The notes under the pieces were generated by a model. The model was not told where the DNA came from and ran no database searches. It saw only the letters and a list, made by a program, of their open reading frames with translations. The position numbers and the translations under genes were made by a program. A stretch of DNA of 55,663 bases, taken from positions 1 through 55,663 of the forward strand of contig NZ_RPOH01000035.1 in the NCBI RefSeq assembly GCF_003818135.1, written 5' to 3'. This document shows positions 19,278 through 35,435 of the stretch, piece by piece. Every line of letters begins with the position of its first letter. The stretch's first letter is position 1. Source of the DNA: Buttiauxella warmboldiae. Lineage in GTDB: Bacteria > Pseudomonadota > Gammaproteobacteria > Enterobacterales > Enterobacteriaceae.

Positions 19278-20444
19278 TTACAGTTTGTGGCTCAGGTAAT
19301 CGCTAAAACGTGACCATCTACTGCCCTTGTTAACGGCGCTTAAGGTCACCAGCGGCCAGTGGGCAATCAGCTTGTCACGATCGAACAACTCAATTTCACC
19401 CACATGCTGATTGGCGGCGACTGGCGCTTCCATCTCAGGGTTATCAAGCACATATTTGGCTTTAATATTGGGTATTTCCAATTTTGGCAGCGCCAGGTAG
19501 ACATCCTGCATGGTGCCAACTTCAACGTTCTTTTTATCACCGTACCAGATAGTTTCGCTGCCAATTTTTTTGCCTTTATGCAGCACCTGTACGGTAGCGA
19601 AATTATCCTGGCCCCAGTGCAATAATTTACGCGCCTGCTCTTCGCGGCCTTTCGGGCTATCGGCTCCCATCACTACCGCAATTAAGCGGCGTTCACCATC
19701 AACGCTTGAGGCGATAAGGTTAAAACCTGCGCTGGCGGTGTGGCCGGTTTTAAGCCCGTCAACATTCAGCTCTTTGTCCCATAGCAGACCATTACGGTTC
19801 TGCTGCGTAATACCATTCCAGGTCAGGCTGCGCTCGCTATACATATGATAGAAACCAGGCTCGCCATGAATAATGGCGCGGGAAAGTACCGCCAGATCGT
19901 AGGCCGAACTGTGCTGCCCCGGCGCATCAAGGCCGTGAACCGTTTCAAAATGGGTATCGCGCAGGCGCAGCTGCTGTACGTATTTGTTCATCAACGCCAC
20001 GAACTGCGGCTGGCCGCCTGCCACGTAATCGGCCAGCGCCACGCAGGCATCGTTACCGGAGTCGATAATCAGGCCGCGGCTCAGATCATGAACCGTCAGG
20101 CGCTCGCCCGCTTTTAAAAACATCAGCGAAGAGCCTTCAAACACCGGGTTGCCCTGCGCCCACGCATCTTTACCCACGGTGACCATATCGTCTGCGGTGA
20201 TGCGCCCGCTATCAATAGCGCGATCGACAACATAGCCGGTCATCAGTTTGGTCAGACTCGCCGGGTTGCGTCGCAGATGCTCATTTTGCGCCGTCAGAAT
20301 TTGCCCGGTGGTGTAATCCATTAATACCCATGAGGCAGCCTGGATTGCTGGCGGAGGCGGAGCATTAATAAAGGAATCAGCGGCAAAAGCGTAGTGAGCA
20401 GATAAAGACAGCAGCGAACAGACAGCAAACAGACGGATCTTCAA
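19278..20444 (-). CDS. dacD: D-alanyl-D-alanine carboxypeptidase DacD (PBP6b)
   Basis: Periplasmic, membrane-anchored peptidoglycan carboxypeptidase. It has a signal peptide with the likely cleavage after HYAFA. The three penicillin-binding motifs are present: SLTK near residue 63, SGN near 128 and KTG near 231. The C-terminal amphipathic helix (RWSRFSDYLSHKL) is the usual membrane anchor. The length is 388 residues, identical to E. coli DacD. It is transcribed away from sbcB. Confidence 0.95.
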   Translation of the reverse strand: MKIRLFAVCSLLSLSAHYAFAADSFINAPPPPAIQAASWVLMDYTTGQILTAQNEHLRRNPASLTKLMTGYVVDRAIDSGRITADDMVTVGKDAWAQGNPVFEGSSLMFLKAGERLTVHDLSRGLIIDSGNDACVALADYVAGGQPQFVALMNKYVQQLRLRDTHFETVHGLDAPGQHSSAYDLAVLSRAIIHGEPGFYHMYSERSLTWNGITQQNRNGLLWDKELNVDGLKTGHTASAGFNLIASSVDGERRLIAVVMGADSPKGREEQARKLLHWGQDNFATVQVLHKGKKIGSETIWYGDKKNVEVGTMQDVYLALPKLEIPNIKAKYVLDNPEMEAPVAANQHVGEIELFDRDKLIAHWPLVTLSAVNKGSRWSRFSDYLSHKL

Positions 20445-20708
20445 CGATATACCCTCAGTAACGATAAATTCAGCCGCCTCTTTTACTGGAGTTTACGATT
20501 TTTTTCGCGCTTAAATTGCAAAAAGTTATGAATAGAAAGGGTTATCTGCCCTGGCGGAAGAATTTCACAGTGGTGCAGGCGGCGGGCGAATGGTTTACCA
20601 TGCACTAATGCAACATGAGCCAGACAACAAAAGAACACGGAGAGCGTTTTAGTGGGATTTCGCTTTAATAACAGCAGATTAATCAACACCCAAGGGCGGG
20701 AGTAAACC

Positions 20709-22136
20709 GTGGAAAATTCAACACAGCACCCCACTTTTCTCTTTCATGACTATGAAACGTTCGGTAAAAGCCCCTCCCTTGACCGACCGGCGCAGTTTGC
20801 GGCCATTCGTACCGATGACCAGTTTAATGTAATCGGTGAGCCGGAAGTCTTTTACTGCAAACCGGCGGATGACTATCTGCCGCAGCCAGAAGCGGTCATG
20901 ATTACCGGCATCACCCCGCAGCACGCGCTGGCGCACGGGGTGAATGAAGCTGATTTTGCGAAACGCATTCATAGCATTTTCACGCAGCCAAAAACCTGCG
21001 TGGTGGGCTACAACAACGTGCGCTTCGACGATGAAGTGACGCGCAATATTTTCTATCGTAACTTTTACGATCCCTATGGCTGGAGCTGGCAGCACGATAA
21101 TTCGCGCTGGGATCTGCTCGACGTGATGCGCGCCTGCTATGCGCTGCGCCCGGAGGGGATTGTCTGGCCGGAGAATGAAGACGGGCTACCGAGTTTCCGC
21201 CTTGAGCATCTGACCCAAGCCAACGGCATTGAGCACGCTAACGCCCACGACGCGATGTCTGATGTGTACGCCACTATCGCCATGGCGCAACTGGTGAAAA
21301 CCCGCCAGCCACGCCTGTTTGATTACCTCTATAGCCACCGCTCCAAACACAAGCTCACCACCCTGATTGATATCCCGCAGATGAAACCGCTGGTGCATGT
21401 TTCGGGGATGTTTGGCGCGTGGCGTGGCAACACCAGTTGGATTGCGCCGCTGGCCTGGCATCCGGATAACCGCAATGCGGTGATTATGGTGGATTTGGCG
21501 GGCGACGTTTCCCCGCTGCTGGAACTGGATGCCAGCGCATTACGCGAGCGTTTATACACGCCAAAAGCGGCGCTGGGCGATGCCGCGGCCGTGCCCATTA
21601 AGCTGGTCCATTTGAATAAATGCCCGGTGCTGGCGGTAGCGAACACGCTGCGCCCGGAAGATGCACAGCGGCTGGGAATTGACCGTAAGCGCTGCCTTGA
21701 TAATTTAAAACTGCTGCGTGAGCACCCGGCGGTGCGCGAGAAAGCGGTGGCGATTTTTGCCGAAGCCGAGCCTTTTGTGCCGTCTGATAACGTTGATGCC
21801 CAGCTGTATAACGGCTTCTTTAGCGATGCAGACCGCGCGGCAATGCGTATCGTGCTGCAAACCGATCCGCAAAACCTGCCGGCGCTGGATATTACCTTCG
21901 CCGACAAACGCATTGAAAAACTGCTGTTTAACTATCGCGCCCGTAACTTCCCCGGCACGCTGGATGAAGCAGAGCAGCAGCGCTGGTTGCAGCATCGCCG
22001 GGATGTTTTGTCTCAGGAAGCACTGCAGGCCTACGCGCAGGAACTGGAAGCGCTGTACAACCTGCATGAAAGCGATAAAGAAAAAACGGCGTTACTTAAA
22101 GCGCTGTTTGAGTATGCACAGTTTTTGGTGGGGTAA
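20709..22136 (+). CDS. sbcB: Exodeoxyribonuclease I (SbcB)
   Basis: Processive 3'-5' single-strand DNA exonuclease used in recombination and repair. The DEDDh domain begins LFHDYETFGKSPSLDRPAQF, with GYNNVRFDDEVTRNIFYRNF and NAHDAMSDVYATIAMA supplying the other acidic and histidine residues. The SH3-like and C-terminal domains follow to 475 residues. I chose the GTG start at 20709 because GGGAG lies eight bases upstream and the N-terminus aligns with E. coli. Confidence 0.97.
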   Translation: MENSTQHPTFLFHDYETFGKSPSLDRPAQFAAIRTDDQFNVIGEPEVFYCKPADDYLPQPEAVMITGITPQHALAHGVNEADFAKRIHSIFTQPKTCVVGYNNVRFDDEVTRNIFYRNFYDPYGWSWQHDNSRWDLLDVMRACYALRPEGIVWPENEDGLPSFRLEHLTQANGIEHANAHDAMSDVYATIAMAQLVKTRQPRLFDYLYSHRSKHKLTTLIDIPQMKPLVHVSGMFGAWRGNTSWIAPLAWHPDNRNAVIMVDLAGDVSPLLELDASALRERLYTPKAALGDAAAVPIKLVHLNKCPVLAVANTLRPEDAQRLGIDRKRCLDNLKLLREHPAVREKAVAIFAEAEPFVPSDNVDAQLYNGFFSDADRAAMRIVLQTDPQNLPALDITFADKRIEKLLFNYRARNFPGTLDEAEQQRWLQHRRDVLSQEALQAYAQELEALYNLHESDKEKTALLKALFEYAQFLVG

Positions 22137-22145
22137 TGCTCAGGG

Positions 22146-22166
22146 CACTTCTGTGCAACAGAAGTG
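22146..22166 (+). terminator. Hairpin downstream of sbcB
   Basis: CACTTCTGT, GCA loop, ACAGAAGTG form a perfect nine-pair stem ten bases after the sbcB stop. No U run follows, so it may be an RNA-stabilising hairpin and not a classic terminator. Confidence 0.45.
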
Positions 22167-22243
22167 TTCGCTCTCTGGCTTGAGAATGAGGGTAAATAAC
22201 GCGATTCATATCTTCCCTCCCCACAAAGTTTTCACCTGCGAAC

Positions 22244-22261
22244 GTATAGCGTTTTCTATGC
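22244..22261. promoter_or_regulatory. Putative antitoxin operator, copy 1
   Basis: GTATAGCGTTTTCTATGC is a near-palindrome that matches copy 2 (22278-22295) at 14 of 18 positions. The two start 34 bases apart, about three helical turns. This fits cooperative binding by a ribbon-helix-helix antitoxin. Confidence 0.5.
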
Positions 22262-22277
22262 ATTGGATGTAAGCTAT

Positions 22278-22295
22278 GTATACCATTTGCTATAC
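22278..22295. promoter_or_regulatory. Putative antitoxin operator, copy 2
   Basis: GTATACCATTTGCTATAC has perfect GTATA/TATAC arms around eight bases. It overlaps the region just upstream of the antitoxin Shine-Dalgarno (AAGGAG at 22296-22301). Confidence 0.55.
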
Positions 22296-22307
22296 AAGGA
22301 GCACATC

Positions 22308-23053
<746 letters not shown>

Positions 23054-23110
23054 GTTCGCGCAAACAGCCTGATGCGAGATTTGAGACGACATGACTACGG
23101 CAGAGCTAAT

Positions 23111-23137
23111 CAAAGAAGGCCGCTCGTGAGAGCAGCC
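23111..23137 (-). terminator. Terminator downstream of plaP
   Basis: On the minus strand GGCTGCTC, TCAC loop, GAGCGGCC is followed by TTCTTTG. It lies 13 bases past the plaP stop. The U run is interrupted. Confidence 0.6.
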
Positions 23138-23149
23138 CCCTGTTTAACG

Positions 23150-24520
23150 TTACGCTAAATCTTCATTGAACTGCGGCACCGGGTTACGGAAGCGGCGAGT
23201 GACAAAAGCCAGATACGTCAGGCCGATAGCCGCCCAAATCAGCCCCAGAATCATCGAGCTTTCTTCCAGGTTAATCCACAATGCGCCAACCGTCAGCGCG
23301 CCACAGCTTGGTAGCACTAAGTAATTGAAGTGATCTTTGAACGACTTATTACGCCCTTCACGGATCCAGAACTGGGAAATTACCGACAGGTTAACGAAGG
23401 TAAAGGCCACCAGCGCGCCGAAGTTAATCAGCGCCGTTGCCGTCACCAGGTCAAATTTCACCGCAAACAGCGCAATGATACCCACCAGCACCACGTTCAG
23501 AGCCGGGGTGCGCCATGTCGGGTGAATGTAACCGAAGAAACGCTCCGGGAACACGCCGTCACGGCCCATCACATACATCAGGCGCGAAACGCCCGCATGT
23601 GCCGCCATACCGGAAGCCAGAACGGTGACGCAGGAGAAAATCAGAATACCGAACTGGAAGGCTTTGCCCGCCACGAACAGCATGATTTCAGGCTGCGAAG
23701 CGTCCGGATCTTTAAAGCGCGAGATATCCGGGAAGTAGAGCTGCAGGAAGTAAGACACCACCACGAAGATCGCGCCGCCAATCAGGGCGGTCAGGAAAAT
23801 CGCTTTCGGGATCACGCGGCCGGCATCTTTGGTCTCTTCGGACAGCGAGCTAATACCGTCAAATCCGAGGAATGAGAAGCACAGAATGGTTGCGCCGGTA
23901 ATCATCGGCACCACGTTGGCATGTTCCGACCAGAACGGACGAGTGCTGGTCAATGTCCCTGCGCCTTCGCCGTTTGCCACGCCGTAAATCACCAGGCCGG
24001 TAATGACCACCATCACGATCATCTGCAACGCAACAATAAGGCTGTTGAAGTTGGCCACGGTTTTAATGCCGCGCAGATTGGAGATGGTCATAAAGCCCAC
24101 CAGCAGCACCACGAAAATCCACGACGGGATCGACGGCACCAGGGCTTCGAAATAGATTTTAGCCAGCAGGATGTTGATCATCGGCATAAACAGATAATCA
24201 AGCAGTGAGGACCAGCCCACCATAAAGCCCACCACCGGGTGGATAGATTTTTGTGCGTAGGTATAGGCGGAACCCGCTGACGGGAAACGGCGTACCAGCT
24301 TTCCGTAACTTAACGCGGTGAACAAAATTGCCACCAGGGCAAACGCGTAAGCCGTCGCGACATGTCCGTCGGTAAGGCCAGATACAATGCCAAATGTATC
24401 GAACAGGGTCATCGGCTGCATATAAGCCAGGCCCATCATCACAACCGGAATGAGCGTCAGGCTCTTACGGAGTTCAACACGTGAATTTGAATTTGCACCT
24501 GCGGTGACGTTAAGCGACAT
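23150..24520 (-). CDS. plaP: Putrescine importer PlaP (YeeF), APC family
   Basis: Low-affinity, proton-driven putrescine uptake protein in E. coli. The 456-residue protein has about twelve hydrophobic segments and conserved APC-family blocks such as [30 protein letters not shown] and [21 protein letters not shown] started it at 24520 (MSLNV) because GGGAG lies seven bases upstream, while the neighbouring ATG at 24526 is too close to it. A terminator separates it from the aminotransferase gene upstream. Confidence 0.93.
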   Translation of the reverse strand: MSLNVTAGANSNSRVELRKSLTLIPVVMMGLAYMQPMTLFDTFGIVSGLTDGHVATAYAFALVAILFTALSYGKLVRRFPSAGSAYTYAQKSIHPVVGFMVGWSSLLDYLFMPMINILLAKIYFEALVPSIPSWIFVVLLVGFMTISNLRGIKTVANFNSLIVALQMIVMVVITGLVIYGVANGEGAGTLTSTRPFWSEHANVVPMITGATILCFSFLGFDGISSLSEETKDAGRVIPKAIFLTALIGGAIFVVVSYFLQLYFPDISRFKDPDASQPEIMLFVAGKAFQFGILIFSCVTVLASGMAAHAGVSRLMYVMGRDGVFPERFFGYIHPTWRTPALNVVLVGIIALFAVKFDLVTATALINFGALVAFTFVNLSVISQFWIREGRNKSFKDHFNYLVLPSCGALTVGALWINLEESSMILGLIWAAIGLTYLAFVTRRFRNPVPQFNEDLA

Positions 24521-24689
24521 GGTCATTCTCCCAAACGGCGAATGGCACCTGCGCAAAAGCAAAAAATTGCCCCATCTTGTTTTCCTCGGCGACACGACTG
24601 TCGTTTTTTAAAAGCTAATATCTATCCGGTACGAAGCCCGGCCTCTTGGTTTTTTGGCTAATGCCTGTTTGACTACCTGAACTTAATGC

Positions 24690-24725
24690 AAAAAAATAAC
24701 CGACGCGTTTAACGTCGGTTTTTTT
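24690..24725 (-). terminator. Terminator of the aminotransferase gene (possibly bidirectional)
   Basis: AACCGACG/CGTCGGTT stem with a seven-base loop (CGTTTAA) is flanked by A7 on the left and a T run on the right, so a U run follows it on both strands. It begins four bases beyond the aminotransferase stop. Confidence 0.85.
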
Positions 24726-24728
24726 ATC

Positions 24729-26027
24729 TCATTTAGTGAGGCGCGTATTTTGCACCAATTCGAGGCACGATGACAAGATATTGAGACCTTGATTAACAAT
24801 TTCTTTTTCAGCGGTTAACGGCACTAAAAAACGGATGACATTGGCCCGTACGCCGCACGACAATAATACCAGCCCTTGCCTGCCGGCTTCCTTTACAAGC
24901 GCCTGAGTTAACTCTTTATTTGGCCGGTGGCTGTCGCGATCTTCGACCAGCTCCATCGCCATCATTGCGCCGTAGCCACGCACGTCGCCAATGCAGTCAA
25001 ATCGCTCTGCCAGCTCCTGTAAACGTTGGGTAATCTGCTCGCCAATGGCCCGTGCGCGTTGGTTGAGATTTTCCTGCTCAATAATGTCGGTAACCGCAAG
25101 GGCGGCGGCAATCGCCACCGGTGAACCGGCATAGGTGCCGCCAAGCCCGCCAGGCATCGCTTTATCAAACAGGGATTTCTTGCCGACCAGAGCAGAGAGG
25201 GGGAAACCTCCCGCCAGACTTTTCGCCATGGTGACCAGATCGGGTTCCACGTCGCTGTGCTCAATCGCAAACGTTTTGCCGGTGCGGCAAAAGCCGCTCT
25301 GGATCTCATCGACAATCAGCACAATGCCGTGCTTATCGCATAGCGCACGCAGCTGCTTCATAAAGGAAGGCGAGGCCGCATAAAAGCCCCCTTCCCCCTG
25401 CACCGGTTCAATAATGATGGCGGCGACTTCATCGGGCGAGACATCGGCGGCAAAAATCCCCGCCAGCGAAGCCAGCGCCTGCGTGTCACTCACCCCAAGA
25501 TAAGCCGCCGGATAGGGAGCGTGGTAGATCCCCGCCGGGAAAGGCCCGTAACCTTTTTTATACGGCTGAACTTTGCCGGTTAACGCCATGCCCAATAAAG
25601 TTCGCCCATGAAAGGCGCCGCGAAAGGCAATAATCGCCGAACGCCCGGTGGCAATTCGCGCCACTTTAATCGCATTTTCAACCGCTTCGGCACCGGTAGT
25701 AAGAAACAGCGTCTGGCACGGTTCGCTTATCGGCACCAGCTTATTCAGGCGTTCGGCAAGCTCGATATAGTTGCCATAAGGGGTGACCTGGAAACAGGGG
25801 TGGGTAAACTTTTCAAGCTGTTGACGTACCGCGTCAATCACCGCCGGATGATTATGCCCGGTATTGAGCACCGCAATACCAGAGGCAAAATCAATATAGC
25901 GTTTACCTTCAACATCCCAGATTTCCGCGTTTTTCGCTTTTTCGATATACACCGGCAGCGCATTGCCGACTCCGTGGGGAACCGCCTGCTCACGCCGTGA
26001 CTGCCACTGCTGATTCGTTTGCTTCAT
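24729..26027 (-). CDS. Class III aminotransferase, 4-aminobutyrate aminotransferase family (GabT/PuuE-like)
   Basis: PLP enzyme expected to convert 4-aminobutyrate and 2-oxoglutarate to succinate semialdehyde and glutamate. Conserved blocks are DFASGIAVLNTGHNHP, TTGAEAVENAIKVAR, AFHGRTLLGMALTGKV, EPVQGEGGFY, DEIQSGFCRTG, the PLP-lysine region MAKSLAGGFPLSA, and GGTYAGSPVA. It is 432 residues from the ATG at 26027. It resembles GabT and PuuE about equally by eye, so no symbol is given. It sits between plaP and a LysR regulator, which suggests a role in putrescine/GABA use. Confidence 0.88.
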   Translation of the reverse strand: MKQTNQQWQSRREQAVPHGVGNALPVYIEKAKNAEIWDVEGKRYIDFASGIAVLNTGHNHPAVIDAVRQQLEKFTHPCFQVTPYGNYIELAERLNKLVPISEPCQTLFLTTGAEAVENAIKVARIATGRSAIIAFRGAFHGRTLLGMALTGKVQPYKKGYGPFPAGIYHAPYPAAYLGVSDTQALASLAGIFAADVSPDEVAAIIIEPVQGEGGFYAASPSFMKQLRALCDKHGIVLIVDEIQSGFCRTGKTFAIEHSDVEPDLVTMAKSLAGGFPLSALVGKKSLFDKAMPGGLGGTYAGSPVAIAAALAVTDIIEQENLNQRARAIGEQITQRLQELAERFDCIGDVRGYGAMMAMELVEDRDSHRPNKELTQALVKEAGRQGLVLLSCGVRANVIRFLVPLTAEKEIVNQGLNILSSCLELVQNTRLTK

Positions 26028-26152
26028 ACCGACTCCTTGCGCACAAAAACCTCTGCACAACCACGCAGAGAAGAAAATTCAAACGCGAAGACACTTTCAG
26101 AAGAAATAGCGATCCACCGTTAACCATAGATGTGACGGCAGGGGTGCGCCAC

Positions 26153-27079
26153 TCACCCATTGGCATTATTTTTTGCCGTGCCATACACCATAGCAACCTC
26201 AGAACTGTTGACGATTTGCTCGCGCCACCACTCGCTTGCAAGCCCGGCGGTTTGCTCATTCCAGCCAATCCACACCGGCACAAAGGGCACATGGGAAACG
26301 ACCTGTTTTTCCACCAGCACCCCGCTTTCAATAAAGCGCTGCGCCATATAGCGCGGAACGTAGCCGCAGCCAATACCGCTGATTTGCAGCTCAAGTTTGG
26401 TTTTGAAATCAAACACGGTGATCGCCTCCTGCTCCTCAAGCAGATGCATCGAGCGTGAAGGTTCCAGACGCGAAGTATCGCCAACGATCACCGCGCGGCT
26501 GCGTTTGACAACGCGGCGCGTTAGCGGCTCCTGAACTTCGGCCAGCGGGTGATGCGGAGCGACAACAAACACGCTTTCCAGCTGCCCCAGCAGGGTAAAG
26601 CCAAAGCCGCTTTGCGAGGGCGGGTCGCTCATCGCACCGACGATAATATCGGCTCGTCCTTCGGTGAGCGCTTCCCAGGAGCCGCCCAGCACGCCGTTAA
26701 TAAATTTCAGGCGCGTCACGCTGTGGCTGTTGTAGAAAGCTTCAATCAGCGGCGTCAGCAGAGAGAACGGAAACGAATCGTCAACGCCAATCACCAGTTC
26801 GTTTTCCCAGCCCTGATGCAGTTTGATCGCCTGCTGTTCCAGCTCGCGCACCGTATGCAGCACTTCGCGCCCTTTTTCCAGCAGCAGCTGGCCCGTTCGC
26901 GTAAAGCGCGCGCGGTGACCGGAACGATCAAGTATTTGAATATTGAGATCGTTTTCGAGTTTCTGTACGGTGTAACTGAGCGCGGAGGGGGTTTTAAAGA
27001 GCTTTGATGCCGCCGCAGCAAAGCTCCCTTCTTTATCGAGGGTATCGAGAATTATCAGCACGTCCAGCAGTGGTTTCAT
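26153..27079 (-). CDS. yeeY: LysR-family transcriptional regulator YeeY
   Basis: LysR-type regulator of unknown target. The N-terminal helix-turn-helix lies in EGSFAAAASKLFKTPSALSYTVQKLENDL, read as residues from about 16 to 44, followed by the linker helix and a substrate-binding domain. The start at 27079 (MKPLLDVL) matches E. coli YeeY; the seven residues upstream are not conserved. It is in line with yeeZ upstream and the aminotransferase downstream, so one of these may be its target. Confidence 0.9.
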   Translation of the reverse strand: MKPLLDVLIILDTLDKEGSFAAAASKLFKTPSALSYTVQKLENDLNIQILDRSGHRARFTRTGQLLLEKGREVLHTVRELEQQAIKLHQGWENELVIGVDDSFPFSLLTPLIEAFYNSHSVTRLKFINGVLGGSWEALTEGRADIIVGAMSDPPSQSGFGFTLLGQLESVFVVAPHHPLAEVQEPLTRRVVKRSRAVIVGDTSRLEPSRSMHLLEEQEAITVFDFKTKLELQISGIGCGYVPRYMAQRFIESGVLVEKQVVSHVPFVPVWIGWNEQTAGLASEWWREQIVNSSEVAMVYGTAKNNANG

Positions 27080-27117
27080 ACTCGTTCCCGTCGCTGACAA
27101 GTAACACCCCGCTGCGG

Positions 27118-27945
27118 TTACTGCATGGGCATTACCAGCGGGTTTGGATACCGGTATTCAAACCCAAGTTCGTTGCAGATACGGTTGCCATCCACCAGCT
27201 TACCGCGGCCCGTTTGCGCTTGTGTTCGGAACGCTGGCGCCTCGAGATTCATCTGGCGCGCCATTAAAGAGTAGAACTCGGCGCGCGTCGGGTGATCTGG
27301 CGCACATAAATTATAGATGTGTCCGCCCTTTGGAGCCTGCAACAACAGCGTAATAGCTGAAATAACATCTTCGAGATGCACCAGGTTAACGCCGTGCGCG
27401 CCGTTAGCCACATCCACTTTCCCGGCCAGAAAGCGCCCGGGGTGGCGTTCCGGCCCGACCAGGCCTGCCAGTCGCAGAATATCGACCGACGTTCCCGGTA
27501 AATCATGCAGCCAGGTTTCCAGCTCTTTAAGCACGCGGCCGCTGGCAGTAACAGGCTCAAGCGGCGAGGTTTCTCTCACCGTGCCTTCTGTTTCGCCGTA
27601 TACCGAGGTGGAACTGGTAAAAATAATGCGTGGAATACTGTGGGCCAAAGCGCTGTCGACAATTTCCTGCACCGCCTGCAGGTAAAAATCATCACCTTCA
27701 CCAGTACGGCGCGCGGGCAGCGTGATGACCAGCGCATCGGCATCGAGCAAGGCATCAAGATCGTCGCTGTCACAAACCAGCTCAGGCGTCAGTTGCAGCT
27801 GATAACCGTCAATACCACACATTCGTGCGGCTTCAACACCATCGAGGGTCGTTTTACTCCCTGTCACCTGCCAGCCCCGCGCCGATAAAGAGAGCGCCAG
27901 CGGCATTCCCAGCCACCCTAACCCGACAATCGCAACCTTTTTCAT
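27118..27945 (-). CDS. yeeZ: NAD(P)-binding epimerase/dehydratase-like protein YeeZ
   Basis: Short-chain dehydrogenase-like protein of unknown reaction; E. coli YeeZ is 274 residues and this one is 275. It has the Rossmann motif VAIVGLGWLGMPLA, an SSTSVYG motif, and GLVGPERHPGRF. The extended-SDR YxxxK pattern is not clear. GGAGAG lies upstream of the ATG. The gene diverges from the histidine operon. Confidence 0.9.
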   Translation of the reverse strand: MKKVAIVGLGWLGMPLALSLSARGWQVTGSKTTLDGVEAARMCGIDGYQLQLTPELVCDSDDLDALLDADALVITLPARRTGEGDDFYLQAVQEIVDSALAHSIPRIIFTSSTSVYGETEGTVRETSPLEPVTASGRVLKELETWLHDLPGTSVDILRLAGLVGPERHPGRFLAGKVDVANGAHGVNLVHLEDVISAITLLLQAPKGGHIYNLCAPDHPTRAEFYSLMARQMNLEAPAFRTQAQTGRGKLVDGNRICNELGFEYRYPNPLVMPMQ

Positions 27946-28142
27946 GCCTTCTCTCCTGGATTGCAGCCTATCTCTCTGCTGTGCTGTTTAGCCCGTCATT
28001 AAGGCTACGCCAGGTTACGACAACTGACAATCAACGGCGCTAAACAGAATATTAATCTCAGGTGAAAAAAGCCCTTGCGCTCAACGCCGTATCTGGTTTA
28101 GCTTAGCTGCACACCATGAATAGTCATTCATACGAGAATTTT

Positions 28143-28193
28143 ATGACACGCGTTCAAACTGCTAACCACCATCATCACCATCATCCTGACTAG
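28143..28193 (+). CDS. hisL: His operon leader peptide HisL
   Basis: Sixteen-residue leader MTRVQTANHHHHHHPD with six consecutive His codons. Ribosome stalling on them under low charged tRNA-His prevents the downstream terminator from forming. The E. coli leader has seven histidines and FK in place of TAN. It was found by reading the sequence directly upstream of the attenuator. Confidence 0.97.
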   Translation: MTRVQTANHHHHHHPD

Positions 28194-28257
28194 TCTTTCA
28201 GGCGATGTGTGCTGGGAGACGAAAAGATCTTCCAGTGGTGCATGAACGAGTCAATAA

Positions 28258-28291
28258 GCCCCCGGAAGATTTCTTCCGGGGGCTTTTTTTT
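28258..28291 (+). terminator. His operon attenuator terminator
   Basis: GCCCCCGGAAGA, TT loop, TCTTCCGGGGGC followed by eight T. It lies 65 bases after hisL and 36 before hisG. This is the standard his attenuator terminator. Confidence 0.96.
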
Positions 28292-28326
28292 GGACGTCAG
28301 ACAAGCATTAATAAGGGGATTCACCA

Positions 28327-29226
28327 ATGTTAGACAACAACCGTTTACGCATAGCTATTCAAAAATCCGGGCGTCTGAGCGATGACTCACGCGAATTACT
28401 GGCGCGCTGCGGCATAAAAATCAATTTGCACACTCAGCGCCTGATTGCATTAGCTGAAAACATGCCCATCGATATTCTGCGCGTGCGCGATGACGATATC
28501 CCGGGGCTGGTGATGGACGGTGTTGTTGACCTCGGCATTATTGGCGAAAACGTGCTGGAAGAAGAGCTGCTCACCCGCCGCGCACAAGGTGAAGACCCGC
28601 GTTATTACACGCTGCGCCGTTTAGATTTCGGCGGCTGCCGCTTCTCGCTGGCGATCTCCGTTGATGAGCAGTGGGACGGCCCGGCTAGCCTGAATAATAA
28701 ACGCATCGCGACCTCTTACCCGCACCTGTTAAAACGCTACCTTGATGGCAAAGGCGTGCAGTTCAAATCTTGTTTGCTGAACGGTTCGGTGGAAGTTGCC
28801 CCCCGCGCGGGCCTGGCGGATGCAATCTGTGACCTGGTTTCCACTGGCGCAACTCTCGAAGCCAACGGCCTGCGTGAAGTTGAGGTGATTTACCGCTCCA
28901 AAGCGTGCCTGATCCAGCGCGACGGCGAAATGCCGGAAGCCAAGCAGCAGCTGATCGACAAACTGATGACCCGTATTCAGGGCGTGATTCAGGCGCGTGA
29001 GTCGAAATACATCATGCTGCATGCGCCAAGCGAGCGGCTGGACGAAATTATTGCTCTGCTGCCGGGCGCTGAACGCCCTACTATTCTGCCGCTGGCAGGC
29101 GACCAGCAGCGCGTGGCGATGCATATGGTAAGCAGTGAAACCCTGTTCTGGGAAACCATGGAAAAGCTGAAAGCGCTGGGCGCCAGTTCCATTCTGGTGC
29201 TGCCAATTGAGAAGATGATGGAGTAA
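28327..29226 (+). CDS. hisG: ATP phosphoribosyltransferase HisG
   Basis: First step of histidine synthesis, condensing ATP with PRPP; feedback-inhibited by histidine. It is the long form of 299 residues with a C-terminal regulatory ACT-like domain. Visible blocks are [14 protein letters not shown] at the N-terminus, [14 protein letters not shown], and the PRPP-binding region [24 protein letters not shown] precedes the ATG. Confidence 0.97.
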   Translation: MLDNNRLRIAIQKSGRLSDDSRELLARCGIKINLHTQRLIALAENMPIDILRVRDDDIPGLVMDGVVDLGIIGENVLEEELLTRRAQGEDPRYYTLRRLDFGGCRFSLAISVDEQWDGPASLNNKRIATSYPHLLKRYLDGKGVQFKSCLLNGSVEVAPRAGLADAICDLVSTGATLEANGLREVEVIYRSKACLIQRDGEMPEAKQQLIDKLMTRIQGVIQARESKYIMLHAPSERLDEIIALLPGAERPTILPLAGDQQRVAMHMVSSETLFWETMEKLKALGASSILVLPIEKMME

Positions 29227-29229
29227 CCG

Positions 29230-34764
<5,535 letters not shown>

Positions 34765-34771
<7 letters not shown>

Positions 34772-35376
34772 CACAAGAACAGCAGGACCAGCTGGACTGG
34801 GAAAAAACCGACGGGCTGATGCCGGTTATCGTCCAGCACGCAAAATCTGGTGAAGTGCTGATGCTGGGCTATATGAACCCCGAAGCGCTGGCAAAAACGA
34901 TTGATAGCGGAAAAGTCACCTTCTTCTCACGCACTAAGCAACGATTATGGACCAAAGGTGAAACCTCCGGCAACTTCCTGAACGTGGTTAATATTACCGC
35001 TGATTGCGATAACGACACATTGCTGGTGCTGGTCAACCCTATCGGCCCAACCTGCCACCTCGGCACCTCAAGCTGCTTTGGCGACACCCACCACGACTGG
35101 CATTTCTTATATCAACTGGAAGAACTGCTGGCCGCGCGCAAAAGCGCCGACCCGGAAAGCTCATACACCGCCAAGTTGTATGCCAGCGGCACCAAGCGCA
35201 TTGCGCAGAAAGTGGGTGAAGAAGGCGTGGAAACGGCGCTTGCGGCAACGGTTAACGACCGCTTTGAGCTGAAGAATGAGGCATCGGATTTGGTGTATCA
35301 CTTGCTGGTGCTGTTACAGGATCAGGAGCTGGATTTAAGCGCGGTGATTGAGAATTTGCGGGAGCGGCATAAATAA
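34765..35376 (+). CDS. hisI: Bifunctional phosphoribosyl-AMP cyclohydrolase / phosphoribosyl-ATP pyrophosphatase HisI
   Basis: Second and third steps of the pathway in one chain. The N-terminal cyclohydrolase has [24 protein letters not shown] and DCDNDTLL with zinc-binding cysteines near CHLGTSSCF. The C-terminal pyrophosphatase has [18 protein letters not shown] and [14 protein letters not shown]. It is 203 residues with a GTG start, and is the last gene of the operon. Confidence 0.97.
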
Positions 35377-35390
35377 TTTTCCCCGGATAC

Positions 35391-35418
35391 AGAAAAGGCC
35401 GCTGATGCGGCCTTTTCT
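35391..35418. terminator. Bidirectional terminator between hisI and wzzB
   Basis: AGAAAAGGCCGC, TGAT loop, GCGGCCTTTTCT forms a perfect 12-pair stem between converging genes. T-rich ends on each strand allow it to serve both. Confidence 0.88.
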
Positions 35419-35435
35419 GTATCTTAGACTAGTGC

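Noticed and set aside
27946-28142. Looked for yefM-yoeB between yeeZ and the his leader, where E. coli has it
   Set aside because: Neither gene is present; the gap holds only the his promoter region.
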